A stretch of 64,000 nucleotides of DNA from an uncultured Dialister sp. (GCA_902462205.1 CABQAR010000009.1:1-64000), one strand, 5' to 3'. Numbered from the stretch's first letter, positions 16,770 to 25,464 are shown. Numbers and translations: made by a program. The notes: generated by a model from the letters alone, not told the origin.

Positions 16770-18416
16770 ATGGCAAACGAATCCCTGAAAGCCAAACTCG
16801 AAGCATACGAAGTTGCATGTGAAAAAGCATGTGCAAAGACTCCGGAAAGAGTTGGTCTGAAATTCAACAGACTGTACACACCACTTGATATTGATGGTTT
16901 CGATTATGAAAGAGACCTCGGCGTTCCTGGCGAATATCCATACACCCGTGGCGTACAGCCGACCATGTACCGTGGCCGTCTCTGGACCATGCGTATGTAT
17001 GCTGGCTTCGCTACCGCTGAAGAATCCAACAAACGTTATCGCTACCTGATTGCAAACGGTGGCTCCGGCCTGTCCTGCGCTTTCGACCTTCCGACCCAGA
17101 TCGGCTATGACTCCGATGATAAAATGGCTATCGGCGAAATCGGTAAAGTAGGCGTAGCAATCGATACTCTGAAAGATATGGAAATCCTTTTTGACCAGAT
17201 CGATCTCGGCAAGGTTTCCACCTCCATGACCATCAACGCACCGGCTTCCGTACTGCTCGCTATGTACATCGCAGTAGCAGAAAAACAGGGCGTATCGGCT
17301 GACCAGCTGCGCGGCACCATTCAGAACGATATTCTGAAAGAATATGCTGCACGCGGCACATACATTTTCCCGGTTAAACCGTCCATGCGTTTGATCACCA
17401 ACATTTTTGAATATTGCTCCAAGAACGTACCGAAGTGGAATACCATTTCCATTTCCGGCTACCATATCCGTGAAGCAGGCTCCACCGCTGCTCAGGAAAT
17501 CGCATTCACCATTGCTGATGGCATTGCATACATCGAAGCAGCTCTGAAGGCTGGTCTGCACATTGATGACTTCGCAGGCCGTCTGTCCTTCTTCTGGAAC
17601 GCTCACAACAACGTACTCGAAGAAGTTGCTAAATTCCGTGCATCCCGTCGTCTCTGGGCATCCATCCTGAAAGAACGTTTCCATGCTCAGAAACCAAATT
17701 CCATGAAACTCCGCGTTCATACCCAGACAGCTGGTTCCATGCTGACAGCTCAGCAGCCGAACAACAACATCGTTCGTGTTGCTCTCCAGACAGCAGCAGC
17801 AGTTATGGGCGGAACACAGTCCCTGCACACCAACTCCCGCGATGAAGCTCTGGCTCTGCCGACAACTGAATCCGTAACCATCGCTCTGCGTACACAGCAG
17901 ATCGTTGCTTATGAATCCGGCCTGGCTGACGTAGTTGACCCGCTCGGCGGCTCTTACTATGTAGAAGCTATGACCAATGCTATCGAAGCTGAAGCAAGAG
18001 AATACATCCGCAAGATTGATGAAATGGGCGGCGCAGTAGAAGCTATTGATAAAGGTTATATCCAGAAAGAAATCCAGGACTCTGCTTATGCTTGGCAGAT
18101 GGCTGTTGAATCCGGCGAAAAGACAATCGTTGGCGTCAACAAGTTCACCATGGATGAACCTCCGGTTGAAGGCCTGCTGAAGGTTGATGCATCCGCCGGC
18201 GAATTCCAGAAGAACAAACTGGCTAAAGTTAAGGCAGAACGTGACAACGTTAAGGTTCAGGAAGAACTGAAGAAGCTGGAAGTTGCAGCTGCTGATGAAT
18301 CCGTCAACCTGATGCCTGTCATCCTTGACTGCGTACGTGCTTACTGCTCCCTCGGCGAAATCTGCGGCGTTCTCCGCAAAGTATTCGGCGAATACAAAGC
18401 ACACAACACACTTTAA
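16770..18416 (+). CDS. Methylmalonyl-CoA mutase, substrate-binding (large) subunit
   Basis: A 548-residue catalytic TIM-barrel subunit of AdoCbl-dependent methylmalonyl-CoA mutase. Family segments include GVQPTMYRGRLWTMRMYAGF near 60-80, SCAFDLPTQIGYDSDD near 95, and SGYHIREAGSTAAQE near 230. It lacks the C-terminal cobalamin-binding domain, which is encoded by the next gene. The pair matches the two-gene layout of archaeal and many Firmicutes mutases. It turns succinyl-CoA into (R)-methylmalonyl-CoA. GGAGGAAG precedes the ATG. A very strong codon bias (GCT, GAA, CGT) suggests high expression. The closest relatives include isobutyryl-CoA and ethylmalonyl-CoA mutases, but the neighbouring epimerase and decarboxylase settle the role. 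Confidence 0.95.
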   Translation: MANESLKAKLEAYEVACEKACAKTPERVGLKFNRLYTPLDIDGFDYERDLGVPGEYPYTRGVQPTMYRGRLWTMRMYAGFATAEESNKRYRYLIANGGSGLSCAFDLPTQIGYDSDDKMAIGEIGKVGVAIDTLKDMEILFDQIDLGKVSTSMTINAPASVLLAMYIAVAEKQGVSADQLRGTIQNDILKEYAARGTYIFPVKPSMRLITNIFEYCSKNVPKWNTISISGYHIREAGSTAAQEIAFTIADGIAYIEAALKAGLHIDDFAGRLSFFWNAHNNVLEEVAKFRASRRLWASILKERFHAQKPNSMKLRVHTQTAGSMLTAQQPNNNIVRVALQTAAAVMGGTQSLHTNSRDEALALPTTESVTIALRTQQIVAYESGLADVVDPLGGSYYVEAMTNAIEAEAREYIRKIDEMGGAVEAIDKGYIQKEIQDSAYAWQMAVESGEKTIVGVNKFTMDEPPVEGLLKVDASAGEFQKNKLAKVKAERDNVKVQEELKKLEVAAADESVNLMPVILDCVRAYCSLGEICGVLRKVFGEYKAHNTL

Positions 18417-18448
18417 TCTTAACTGAAAATTTCTGGAGGTATATAACT

Positions 18449-18841
18449 ATGGCAGATAAACGTATCAGAGTTCTCGTTGCAAAACCGGGCCTTGATGGAC
18501 ATGACCGCGGTGCAAAAGTAGTAGCTCGTGCACTCCGCGATGCAGGTATGGAAGTTATTTACACAGGTCTTCGTCAGACTGTTCCGCAGATCGTTGAAGC
18601 AGCAGACGCAGAAGACGTTAACGTTGTAGCACTGAGCCTTCTGTCCGGCGCTCACAACACCCTTTTCCCGGAAGTTGTAGAAGCACTGAAAGCTAAAGGA
18701 ATGGAAGATGTTCTCGTTATCGGCGGCGGCGTAATTCCTGCCGGCGATATCCCAGGCCTGAAAGATGCTGGCGTAAAGGCTATCTTTACACCGGGCACCC
18801 CGACCAAAGACATCATCGATTTCATCAAAGCTAACGTATAA
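18449..18841 (+). CDS. Methylmalonyl-CoA mutase, cobalamin-binding subunit
   Basis: A 130-residue B12-binding domain standing alone. The axial-ligand motif D-x-H-x-x-G is at residues 16-21 (DGHDRG), with His18 expected to coordinate cobalt. The lower-ligand SLLSG segment and the GGGVIP segment that holds the nucleotide tail follow. It pairs with the preceding large subunit to form the active mutase. TGGAGG lies nine bases upstream of the start, and the gap from the large subunit is 32 bases, so the two are co-transcribed. Confidence 0.95.
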   Translation: MADKRIRVLVAKPGLDGHDRGAKVVARALRDAGMEVIYTGLRQTVPQIVEAADAEDVNVVALSLLSGAHNTLFPEVVEALKAKGMEDVLVIGGGVIPAGDIPGLKDAGVKAIFTPGTPTKDIIDFIKANV

Positions 18842-18880
18842 TTTACAGCAGATTCTACAAGTAAAAGCTCAATAGTTGCA

Positions 18881-18904
18881 CGGGGCTGCATTTATGTGGC
18901 CCCG
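18881..18904 (+). other. Hairpin between mutase and meaB genes
   Basis: CGGGGC at 18881-18886 pairs with GCCCCG at 18899-18904 around a 12-base loop in the 100-base gap. No T run follows, so it is more likely an mRNA processing or stability element than a terminator. Confidence 0.5.
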
Positions 18905-18941
18905 ATGCCACTATATTTACTCTTTAAAAGGCGGTGTATCC

Positions 18942-19880
18942 ATGGAATTCTCAATGAAAGACTTTTGGGGTGGATCCAGACGTGCCTTAGCGAGAGCAAT
19001 AACCATCGTTGAAGACGAACGTGATGGCTGGGAAGATATCATGAAAGAAATCTACCACCATACCGGTCGTGCACAGGTCATCGGTATCACTGGTGCACCT
19101 GGTGCGGGTAAGAGCACACTTTCAGACGCATTAATCAAACAGTACAGGAAACAGGGTAAAAAAGTCGGTATCGCAGCGATTGACCCGACTTCTCCATTCT
19201 CCGGCGGTGCTATTCTTGGCGACCGTATCAGAATGAATGACCTTACACTGGATGAAGGTGTATATATCCGTAGTATGGGTACTCGCGGCAGTCTTGGCGG
19301 CTTGTCCAGAAAGACTACCGATGCAGTAAAACTGATGGATGCTTTCGGTCTCGATGTCATCCTCATCGAAACAGTAGGCGTAGGGCAGTCAGAAGTAGAT
19401 ATCGTCAAGAATGCGGATACAACACTCGTTGTGCTCGTACCCGGACTGGGTGACGATATTCAGGCCATTAAGGCAGGCATCCTTGAAATCGGGGATGTAT
19501 TCTGTATTAATAAATGTGATCGTGATGGCGCAGATCGTTTGAATGTTGAAATCGAAATGATGCTTGATTTGGGCGAAGCCCAGAACTGGCGTCCTCCGAT
19601 CGAAAGGACGATCGCAAACAAGGACGAAGGCGTCGAAGACGTCGTCCGCTCCCTTGGTGAACATCGCAAATATCTCGAAGAATCCGGACTCCTGGAGGAA
19701 CGCAGGCGCGAACGTGCCCGCACAGAGATGGTTGAGATGATTCACGACCGCATTTCCCGTCATGTCATGGAAGATGTCGTGCAGACGGGCAAATTTGCTG
19801 ACTACGTAGAACAAGTCTATGAACGTGAGACAGATCCGTTCACAGTCGTTGATTCTATCGTGGGAGATATATTTAAATAA
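18942..19880 (+). CDS. meaB: Methylmalonyl-CoA mutase-associated GTPase MeaB
   Basis: A 312-residue G3E-family GTPase. The P-loop GAPGAGKST is at residues 51-59. ETVGVGQSEVD lies in the switch region and NKCD (near 190) is the base-specificity motif. MeaB docks on the mutase, gates delivery of adenosylcobalamin and removes damaged cofactor. The C-terminal helices form the usual dimerisation arm. The start at 18942 is chosen because the conserved chain begins there and AAAAGGCGGTG lies upstream; a longer frame from 18876 reads through the hairpin. The next gene, the epimerase, starts 18 bases after the stop. Confidence 0.95.
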   Translation: MEFSMKDFWGGSRRALARAITIVEDERDGWEDIMKEIYHHTGRAQVIGITGAPGAGKSTLSDALIKQYRKQGKKVGIAAIDPTSPFSGGAILGDRIRMNDLTLDEGVYIRSMGTRGSLGGLSRKTTDAVKLMDAFGLDVILIETVGVGQSEVDIVKNADTTLVVLVPGLGDDIQAIKAGILEIGDVFCINKCDRDGADRLNVEIEMMLDLGEAQNWRPPIERTIANKDEGVEDVVRSLGEHRKYLEESGLLEERRRERARTEMVEMIHDRISRHVMEDVVQTGKFADYVEQVYERETDPFTVVDSIVGDIFK

Positions 19881-19898
19881 TTCAAAGGAGGAATTATT

Positions 19899-20336
19899 AT
19901 GGCATTCAAAGTATTATGTGTAGACCATGTCGGCGTAGCTGTTAATGATCTGGCTCTGATCAAACAGCAGATGAAAGATCTGCTGAACCTTGATCCGTCC
20001 CTGCCGGATGAAACAGTTGAAGAACAGCATGTAACAACAAGCTTCTTCAAACCGTCCGCACAGAGCGAAGCATGCGAACTGGAATTCCTGGGTTCCACAA
20101 CTCCGGACGGCCCGATCGCTCGCTACATCGCTAAGAACGGTGGAAAGAACGGCTTCCAGCATGTGGCTCTCCGCGTAGACAACATTGTTGAAGCTCTTGC
20201 TGCTCTTCCTGAAGAAGCAAAGCTTGACAAAAAATTCAGAGTTGGTGCTGGCGGCTGCCATATCGCATTTATGCACCCGAAAGTTACCGGCCTTCTGCTG
20301 GAACTGACTGAACGCCCCGGCGGCCCGTCTTTCTAA
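19899..20336 (+). CDS. mce: Methylmalonyl-CoA epimerase
   Basis: A 145-residue vicinal-oxygen-chelate protein built from two beta-alpha-beta-beta-beta units. Metal ligands fit the family: His10 in VDHVGVAVND, a His in FQHVALRVDN, and the late Glu in LLLELTERPG. It interconverts the R and S forms of methylmalonyl-CoA, linking the mutase (R) to the decarboxylase (S). AAAGGAGGAATT gives a strong ribosome site. The gene sits between meaB and the decarboxylase alpha subunit. Confidence 0.95.
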   Translation: MAFKVLCVDHVGVAVNDLALIKQQMKDLLNLDPSLPDETVEEQHVTTSFFKPSAQSEACELEFLGSTTPDGPIARYIAKNGGKNGFQHVALRVDNIVEALAALPEEAKLDKKFRVGAGGCHIAFMHPKVTGLLLELTERPGGPSF

Positions 20337-20350
20337 TAGCAAAAGGATCG

Positions 20351-20388
20351 GTCCCTATGCTATAATAGGGACGTCCCTGAAAAGGGAC
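20351..20388 (+). other. Two back-to-back perfect hairpins before the decarboxylase genes
   Basis: GTCCCTAT (20351-20358) pairs with ATAGGGAC (20365-20372), and immediately after it GTCCCT (20373-20378) pairs with AGGGAC (20383-20388) around a GAAA tetraloop. The arms are the same sequence, so alternative pairing is possible. No T run follows. It may protect or process the mRNA so that decarboxylase subunits are made at a different level. Confidence 0.65.
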
Positions 20389-20410
20389 CTATATTTTTGG
20401 AGGTGTAAGA

Positions 20411-21940
20411 ATGGCAACTGTTGCAGAAAGAATTGAACTTCTTCACAATAACCTCGCACACGTTGAGGCTATGGGTGGGGAAAAACGTGTTGCAAGCCAG
20501 CACGGAAAAGGCAAGCTGACTGCCCGTGAAAGACTCGCTCTTCTGTTTGATGAAGGCTCTTTTGTGGAAGTCAACGCACTTGTTAAGTCCCGCTGTTACA
20601 ACTTCGGCCAGGAGAAGAAAGATCTTCCGGGCGAAGGCGTTGTTACAGGTTATGGTACTGTAGACGGCAGACTCGTATTTGCATTCGCTCAGGACTTCAC
20701 AGTAGAAGGTGGCTCCCTTGGTGAAATGCACGCTGCTAAGATCGTTCACGTAAACGAACTGGCTCTGAAAGTCGGTGCTCCTTGCGTAGGCCTGAACGAT
20801 TCCGGCGGAGCTCGTATCCAGGAAGCAGTAGATGCTCTTTCCGGCTACGGCAAGATTTTCTGGTGCAATACCATTGCATCCGGCGTAATTCCCCAGATTT
20901 CCGCAATCATGGGACCGTCCGCAGGCGGCGCTGTATATTCCCCGGCTCTGACCGACTTCATCTACATGGTAAAAGGTACCTCTCAGATGTTCCTGACCGG
21001 ACCGGCAGTAGTTGAATCCGTAACCGGCGAAAAGATCACAGCTGAAGCCCTCGGCGGCGCTATGACTCATAACCGCACATCCGGTGTTGCTCAGTTCGCA
21101 GCTGAGAATGACGAAGACTGCATTAAGCAGATCCGTTACCTGCTCTCCTTCCTGCCGAGCAATAACATGGAAGACGCACCGATCGTAGAAACCGGTGATG
21201 ATCCGACACGTACATCTCCTGAACTGGACACCATCATGCCGGAAAACTCCAATGCACCGTATGATATGTATGATGTCATCAAGGCTATCGTTGACAACGG
21301 TGAATTCTATGATGTAGCTAAAGAATGGGCTAAGAACATTATCACCGGCTTCTGCCGCATGGACGGACAGACCGTTGGTATCATTGCAAACCAGCCGAAC
21401 TTCATGGCAGGCTGCCTTGACTATAATGCTTCTGATAAAGCCGCTCGCTTCATCCGCTTCTGCGACTGCTTCAACATTCCGGTTCTGAACGTTGTCGACG
21501 TTCCTGGATTCCTTCCGGGCAAACAGCAGGAATATGCCGGCGTTATTCGTCACGGCGCTAAGATGCTGTTCGCATACTGCGAAGCTACCGTTCCGAAGGT
21601 TACCCTCATTCTCCGTAAAGCATACGGCGGTTCCTATATCGCTATGTGCTCCCGTGAACAGGGTGCTGACCAGGTATTTGCTTGGCCGACAGCAGAAATC
21701 GCTGTTATGGGACCTGCAGGCGCAGCTAACATTATCTTCAAGAAGGATCCGGAGAAGGAACAGCGTACAAAAGAATACGTTGATGAATTCGCAACTCCAT
21801 ACAAAGCTGCTGAACGCGGCTATGTAGACATTGTTATTGATCCAAGAAATTCTCGTCCGGTAGTTATCAATGCTCTGAAGATGCTTGCTTCCAAACATGA
21901 AGTACATCCGGCTAAGAAACACGGAAACATTCCGTTGTAA
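20411..21940 (+). CDS. mmdA: Methylmalonyl-CoA decarboxylase alpha subunit (carboxyltransferase)
   Basis: A 509-residue acyl-CoA carboxylase carboxyltransferase, the normal length for MmdA/PccB. The N-terminal half has the acyl-CoA oxyanion segment NDSGGARIQEAVDALSGYG and the MGPSAGGAVYSPALTDF block. The C-terminal half has VDVPGFLPGKQQEYAG, which binds biotin, and RKAYGGSYIAMCS. It moves the carboxyl group of (S)-methylmalonyl-CoA onto the biotin carrier, yielding propionyl-CoA. TGGAGGTG precedes the start. With the next two genes it forms part of a Na+-pumping decarboxylase. Propionyl-CoA carboxylase is the sequence-level alternative, but the OadG-like and carrier genes argue for the decarboxylase. 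Confidence 0.95.
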   Translation: MATVAERIELLHNNLAHVEAMGGEKRVASQHGKGKLTARERLALLFDEGSFVEVNALVKSRCYNFGQEKKDLPGEGVVTGYGTVDGRLVFAFAQDFTVEGGSLGEMHAAKIVHVNELALKVGAPCVGLNDSGGARIQEAVDALSGYGKIFWCNTIASGVIPQISAIMGPSAGGAVYSPALTDFIYMVKGTSQMFLTGPAVVESVTGEKITAEALGGAMTHNRTSGVAQFAAENDEDCIKQIRYLLSFLPSNNMEDAPIVETGDDPTRTSPELDTIMPENSNAPYDMYDVIKAIVDNGEFYDVAKEWAKNIITGFCRMDGQTVGIIANQPNFMAGCLDYNASDKAARFIRFCDCFNIPVLNVVDVPGFLPGKQQEYAGVIRHGAKMLFAYCEATVPKVTLILRKAYGGSYIAMCSREQGADQVFAWPTAEIAVMGPAGAANIIFKKDPEKEQRTKEYVDEFATPYKAAERGYVDIVIDPRNSRPVVINALKMLASKHEVHPAKKHGNIPL

Positions 21941-21983
21941 TAGACAGCTTACACATTGATAATATTTGAAAGGATGGGTACAG

Positions 21984-22298
21984 ATGAATAACGATACAGT
22001 TATGTATATCGCGATAGCGGCTGCTGTAATTGCAGTTGTTGCGCTGATCATGATCTGCCAAGTACGTTCATCTCTCAATCAGTCCGCAGCACCGGCTCCG
22101 GCAGCAGCTCCAAAGAAAGCTGCACCGGCCGCTTCCGCAGCTCCCAGAGCTGCAGACAATGGTGCTGTAGTAGCAGCTATTGCCGCAGCAATCGTTGCTA
22201 TGGGCGGCGGTGAAATCGTTTCTATCCGCCCGGCAGCAAGAACAGGCTGGACTACAGGCGCTCGCATTGCAGGTGTTTCTGGTAATCAGCAGTTCTAA
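21984..22298 (+). CDS. mmdD: Methylmalonyl-CoA decarboxylase delta subunit, OadG-like
   Basis: A 104-residue small membrane protein: one N-terminal membrane helix (residues 7-25), an Ala/Pro/Lys linker (about 33-57), and a short tail. The tail contains AIAAAIVAMGGGEIVSIRPA, typical of OadG/MmdD subunits that tether the alpha subunit to the membrane beta subunit. The start at 21984 follows AAAGGATGG and is preferred to 21966. Position between the alpha and biotin-carrier genes is the standard decarboxylase order. Confidence 0.88.
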   Translation: MNNDTVMYIAIAAAVIAVVALIMICQVRSSLNQSAAPAPAAAPKKAAPAASAAPRAADNGAVVAAIAAAIVAMGGGEIVSIRPAARTGWTTGARIAGVSGNQQF

Positions 22299-22334
22299 TT
22301 GAAAGTTGAAAGTACAAAATTAGGAGGAAGAACA

Positions 22335-22763
22335 ATGAGAAAATTTACCGTAACAGTTAACGGCCAGGATTACGATGTAGTAGTTAAAGATGGCGGCGCT
22401 GCAGCAGCAGCACCGGCAGCAGCAGCTCCGGTTGCGGCAGCAGCTCCAGTAGCAGCTGCAGCAGCAGCTCCGGCACCGGCAGCAGCTCCGGCACCGGCTC
22501 CGGCAGCTCCAGCACCGGCAGCAGCTCCGGCTGGCTCCCCGGCTGGCGCAGGCGAAGTTGTAGAAGCTCCGATGCCTGGTAAAGTCATCCGCATCAACAA
22601 ACACGTTGGTGATGCAGTAGCATCCGGCGACGAAGTTCTCGTTCTGGAAGCTATGAAGATGGGCAACCCGATTATGGCTCCGTGCGACGGCAAGATTACA
22701 GGAATGCCTGTAAGCGAAGGCCAGAGCGTTCAGGGTGGCGACACACTCTTCACAGTTGGCTAA
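22335..22763 (+). CDS. mmdC: Methylmalonyl-CoA decarboxylase gamma subunit (biotin carrier)
   Basis: A 142-residue biotinyl protein. An N-terminal segment (residues 1-18), a very Ala/Pro-rich flexible hinge (about 22-72) and a C-terminal biotinyl domain are seen. The domain has the biotin site EAMKMGN, with Lys108 as the lysine that carries biotin. It shuttles CO2 from the alpha subunit to the membrane beta subunit. TAGGAGGAAG precedes the start. The gene is followed directly by a strong terminator. The OadB/MmdB-type beta subunit that normally comes next is absent from the window. Confidence 0.95.
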   Translation: MRKFTVTVNGQDYDVVVKDGGAAAAAPAAAAPVAAAAPVAAAAAAPAPAAAPAPAPAAPAPAAAPAGSPAGAGEVVEAPMPGKVIRINKHVGDAVASGDEVLVLEAMKMGNPIMAPCDGKITGMPVSEGQSVQGGDTLFTVG

Positions 22764-22773
22764 TTCTAACCAT

Positions 22774-22803
22774 AAAAAAGCAGTGCTTATGCACTGCTTT
22801 TTT
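22774..22803 (+). terminator. Terminator ending the propionate cluster
   Basis: A 13-bp stem (AAAAAAGCAGTGC with GCACTGCTTTTTT) and a TTAT loop lie 11 bases after the biotin-carrier stop codon. Confidence 0.95.
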
Positions 22804-23006
22804 ATTGCCATGAACATTTACTTTTCATGAAGCTTTCCGTTTTCTGCATATACAGAATAAGTCGGATGGGATATAGCATATGGCTTTTCATGCTCGCGAA
22901 GGGAATTAAAATGAAATAGAAAATCCATTTTGGTTTGAATGACTGGATTTGGGGGCGGCCTATGTCATACAAGGTCATATGTGATCCGAGAAATCTTATA
23001 TTCCAC

Positions 23007-23034
23007 TTGTCCTGCTTCATGCCTGTGCTACAAT
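23007..23034 (+). promoter_or_regulatory. Promoter of the exonuclease gene
   Basis: TTGTCC at 23007-23012 and TACAAT at 23029-23034 are 16 bases apart, 30 bases ahead of the start codon. The remaining part of the 300-base gap from 22,764 shows only the cluster terminator. Confidence 0.65.
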
Positions 23035-23064
23035 AACAACGGAGACTTGCAAGGGAGAGCGTGC

Positions 23065-23664
23065 ATGAAGAAGAGCAACAATACGTTATTTAAAGATATA
23101 CGGAGCCATGAAATCAGGGACAGGGGAAGGATTGTTTCCGTTTTCCAAGGCAGATATACGATACTGGATATAGAAACGACGGGGATGAATTCCGACATTA
23201 CCGAGATCGCAGCCATCCATGTCAAAGGTGGGGAAATTGAAGAAACATTCCATTCGCTGATCCATCCGAAGGGACTGCTGGAACGGCGTGTCGTAGCGCT
23301 TACGGGGATTACCTGTGACATGCTCACCGGGAAGCCTGTAATTGCGGAAATGATGCCGCTGTTCTTAAAATTCATCGAGGGGCGTACACTTATGGGGCAC
23401 GGACTGGATTCGGACCTCATCGTGCTGGATCGCAATTTACGGGCGATGGGCAGGTCGCTGATCACGAATTCTTATATAGATACGAATACGCTGGCCCACG
23501 TTGTGCTTCCTGAAACGGAAGGCGAAAGCAGGAAATATTCTGTGCAGGCTTTATGCGAATATTATGAACTGCCCTGTACCTCTTTCCATCGTGCGATGGA
23601 CGATTGTCTGGCGGAAAAGATGCTTTTTGAAAAGCTGATGGGAGAATGGATGGGCAAGGTATAA
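23065..23664 (+). CDS. 3'-5' exonuclease, DnaQ-like (DEDDh)
   Basis: A 199-residue exonuclease of the RNase T/DnaQ fold. All motifs are present: LDIETTG (ExoI, near residue 36), the GHGLDSDLIVLDRN stretch (ExoII) and FHRAMDDCLA (ExoIIIepsilon, with the His and Asp of DEDDh). It would remove nucleotides from DNA or RNA 3' ends using two metal ions. It has no polymerase, helicase or GIY-YIG domain attached, so it could be a proofreading-like or repair nuclease rather than the replicative epsilon subunit. AAGGGAGAG precedes the start at 23065, and the longer reading frame from 22939 has no support. Confidence 0.87.
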   Translation: MKKSNNTLFKDIRSHEIRDRGRIVSVFQGRYTILDIETTGMNSDITEIAAIHVKGGEIEETFHSLIHPKGLLERRVVALTGITCDMLTGKPVIAEMMPLFLKFIEGRTLMGHGLDSDLIVLDRNLRAMGRSLITNSYIDTNTLAHVVLPETEGESRKYSVQALCEYYELPCTSFHRAMDDCLAEKMLFEKLMGEWMGKV

Positions 23665-23740
23665 AGGAAAACGTATGGCGGGCATGGGAAACAAGCCGTA
23701 TAAAAATGTGTATTTCCTTTGAGATAATTCTTTGCAACAG

Positions 23741-23776
23741 AAAACGCGGATTCCGTATGGAACGGGCCGCGTTTTT
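23741..23776. terminator. Bidirectional terminator
   Basis: AAAACGCGG pairs with CCGCGTTTT, and an inner ATTCCG/TGGAAC pairing extends the stem. It lies between the convergent exonuclease and DUF805 genes. Confidence 0.8.
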
Positions 23777-23789
23777 CAGTGGACATTGT

Positions 23790-24704
23790 TTATTTGGGTA
23801 CCGGGCCGTACTTGTTTTTCCGGTTCTGTCCGGGAATGAAGGACAGGAGGAAAACGGCAAGGAAGAAAATAATGCCGACAATACGGGTGGCAAGGAGTTC
23901 ATTGTCGAGCAGCTTGGCACCGGCCTGATTACCGACAAAGAGAAGCCCGAAAAAGGCCCAGTAGTACAGATGGGACAGGCCTATGTCGGATAAGCGGCGG
24001 ATGGCAAGGCTGATCAGGGAAATGAATCCCAGCGTGCCTAAAATCATGAAGGTGATGATGTATATATTGGCATCGCCGGTGAAAAGCTCCGGACGCAGCC
24101 ATGTAAAGGTGAACATGGCGACGACGGGGATGCCTACAAGGGCGGCGCGGGATATGTACGTTTTCTGGCTGATCCGTCCGACGGGATCTCCGTATTTTTT
24201 CCACAGGGTGCTTAAGAATCCCCGTTCCGCGTCTTTTTCCTTTTCCTCTATCCGTTCCATGTCGGTACAGGCGGCTTCCATCGCCGTATCCGCAATGATG
24301 ACCGATGAGGAATCTTTCAGGAGGAAGATGGAAGTGACCGTATCCGCCCAGAGAAGGGCTCCGCTGACCTCATCCGCAGCTCCGTATAAATCAGTGAGAC
24401 GTTCCCTGAGGGAAGCGAAGGGAAGCGGGAAATCAATGAAAAGCGCCCATACCTTGTCTTTGGCGATGCCGCAGCCGAGTGCGGAGGTTTCCGTATCAAA
24501 CAGTGCGGTTTTCTTTTCAGAAGAAACGGTGTAGTAATCCAAGTTCCTGTCTTCGTCACGGCGGGCGGAGGACAGGGAAAAACGTTTATTCAGGTTCCGC
24601 AGGCTGTCGCCCAGACGCAGGTCGCCTACGCGGCGGGGCTTCTTGTACGCGCCTGTCTTTCGAACCTGTGCGGTGATGTCGGGGAAATCATAGTCAAAGT
24701 TCAT
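23790..24704 (-). CDS. DUF805-type membrane protein with a cytoplasmic N-terminal half
   Basis: A 304-residue protein. Residues 1-150 are soluble, with no family I recognise. Residues 170-295 hold four membrane helices with the DUF805 hallmarks: GRISQKTYISR at the start and the RRLSDIGLSHLYYW segment near residue 238. DUF805 proteins are small inner-membrane proteins of unknown role, and the large N-terminal extension here is unusual. AGGCATG lies near the start but no strong ribosome site is seen. It converges on the exonuclease gene. Function unknown. Confidence 0.7.
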   Translation of the reverse strand: MNFDYDFPDITAQVRKTGAYKKPRRVGDLRLGDSLRNLNKRFSLSSARRDEDRNLDYYTVSSEKKTALFDTETSALGCGIAKDKVWALFIDFPLPFASLRERLTDLYGAADEVSGALLWADTVTSIFLLKDSSSVIIADTAMEAACTDMERIEEKEKDAERGFLSTLWKKYGDPVGRISQKTYISRAALVGIPVVAMFTFTWLRPELFTGDANIYIITFMILGTLGFISLISLAIRRLSDIGLSHLYYWAFFGLLFVGNQAGAKLLDNELLATRIVGIIFFLAVFLLSFIPGQNRKNKYGPVPK

Positions 24705-24811
24705 ACATGCCTCATTTATCGGGTTACATCATGAAATATGGATAAGAAATACATTATCCTTATTATACTATCTGCAAGGGAGAAACAGTGGGGCGTCCGC
24801 AAAAAATCATG

Positions 24812-25366
24812 TCATTCTGTTTCAGGGAAGGAACGGCGGACCGGCGCAGGGATCGTGAAATCTCCGATTTCCTTCTGCATCCAGACCAGGTCGTACCAGC
24901 GATCGAATTTATAGCCTACCCGGTCAAATCGGCCGACCATCCTATATCCCAGCCGCGCATGGAAGGACAGGCTGTCTGTAGAGAGATAAGGGTCGCTCCC
25001 CCGCGGGGCGGCGATGCAGGCGCACATGCTGCATATGCCCTGTCTGCGAAGCTCTTTTTCCAGTGCTTCATGCAGCAGGGCTCCATAGCCATGGCGGCGC
25101 TGATCCCGTTCCAGATAGATCGATGTTTCCACAGCCCAGTCGCCGGCTTTCCGACGGCTGAACGGACCTGCGTAGGCATAGCCCAGAGGGCGGCCGCCTT
25201 CTGCAATGACAAGGTAAGGATATTTCTGCAGGGTGGAGCGTATGCGTTCTCTGAACTCTTCGCAGGATGGAGTTTCATATTCAAAGGTGATGGCTGTTTC
25301 CGTAATATAGGGCGCATAAATGGCAAGAAGCGCTTCCGCGTCCTTTTCAGTGGCTGTACGTATCAT
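24812..25366 (-). CDS. GNAT N-acetyltransferase, phosphinothricin-acetyltransferase-like
   Basis: A 184-residue GNAT-fold protein. It opens with IRTATEKDAEALLAIYAPYI, has GYAYAGPFSRRKAGDWAVE in the middle, and the acetyl-CoA pyrophosphate loop DQRRHGYGALLHEALE (Q/R-x-x-G-x-G/A type) near residue 95. The FHARLGYRMVGRFDRVGYKF end is typical of the phosphinothricin/methionine-sulfoximine acetyltransferase subgroup. These enzymes acetylate glutamate analogues or methionine sulfone. Actual substrate is not shown. CAGGAGCC precedes the start. Confidence 0.82.
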   Translation of the reverse strand: MIRTATEKDAEALLAIYAPYITETAITFEYETPSCEEFRERIRSTLQKYPYLVIAEGGRPLGYAYAGPFSRRKAGDWAVETSIYLERDQRRHGYGALLHEALEKELRRQGICSMCACIAAPRGSDPYLSTDSLSFHARLGYRMVGRFDRVGYKFDRWYDLVWMQKEIGDFTIPAPVRRSFPETE

Positions 25367-25464
25367 GACAGGCTCCTTTGTCTGTAATGGCTTTATTATA
25401 GCACTTGGTACAGAGAAGGAAATCTATAGTATTGAAGAAAATAAATATATTTCCTCATTTATAA

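Noticed and set aside
16743..18404. A 553-codon open frame opposite the mutase gene
   Set aside because: A product of strong codon bias in the mutase gene (few stops on the other strand); no family resemblance.
20361..20366. TATAAT as an internal promoter for the decarboxylase genes
   Set aside because: It lies inside a perfect hairpin and lacks a -35 box at suitable distance.
20360..22078. A 572-codon open frame opposite the decarboxylase genes
   Set aside because: Same reason, spans two real genes and their gap.
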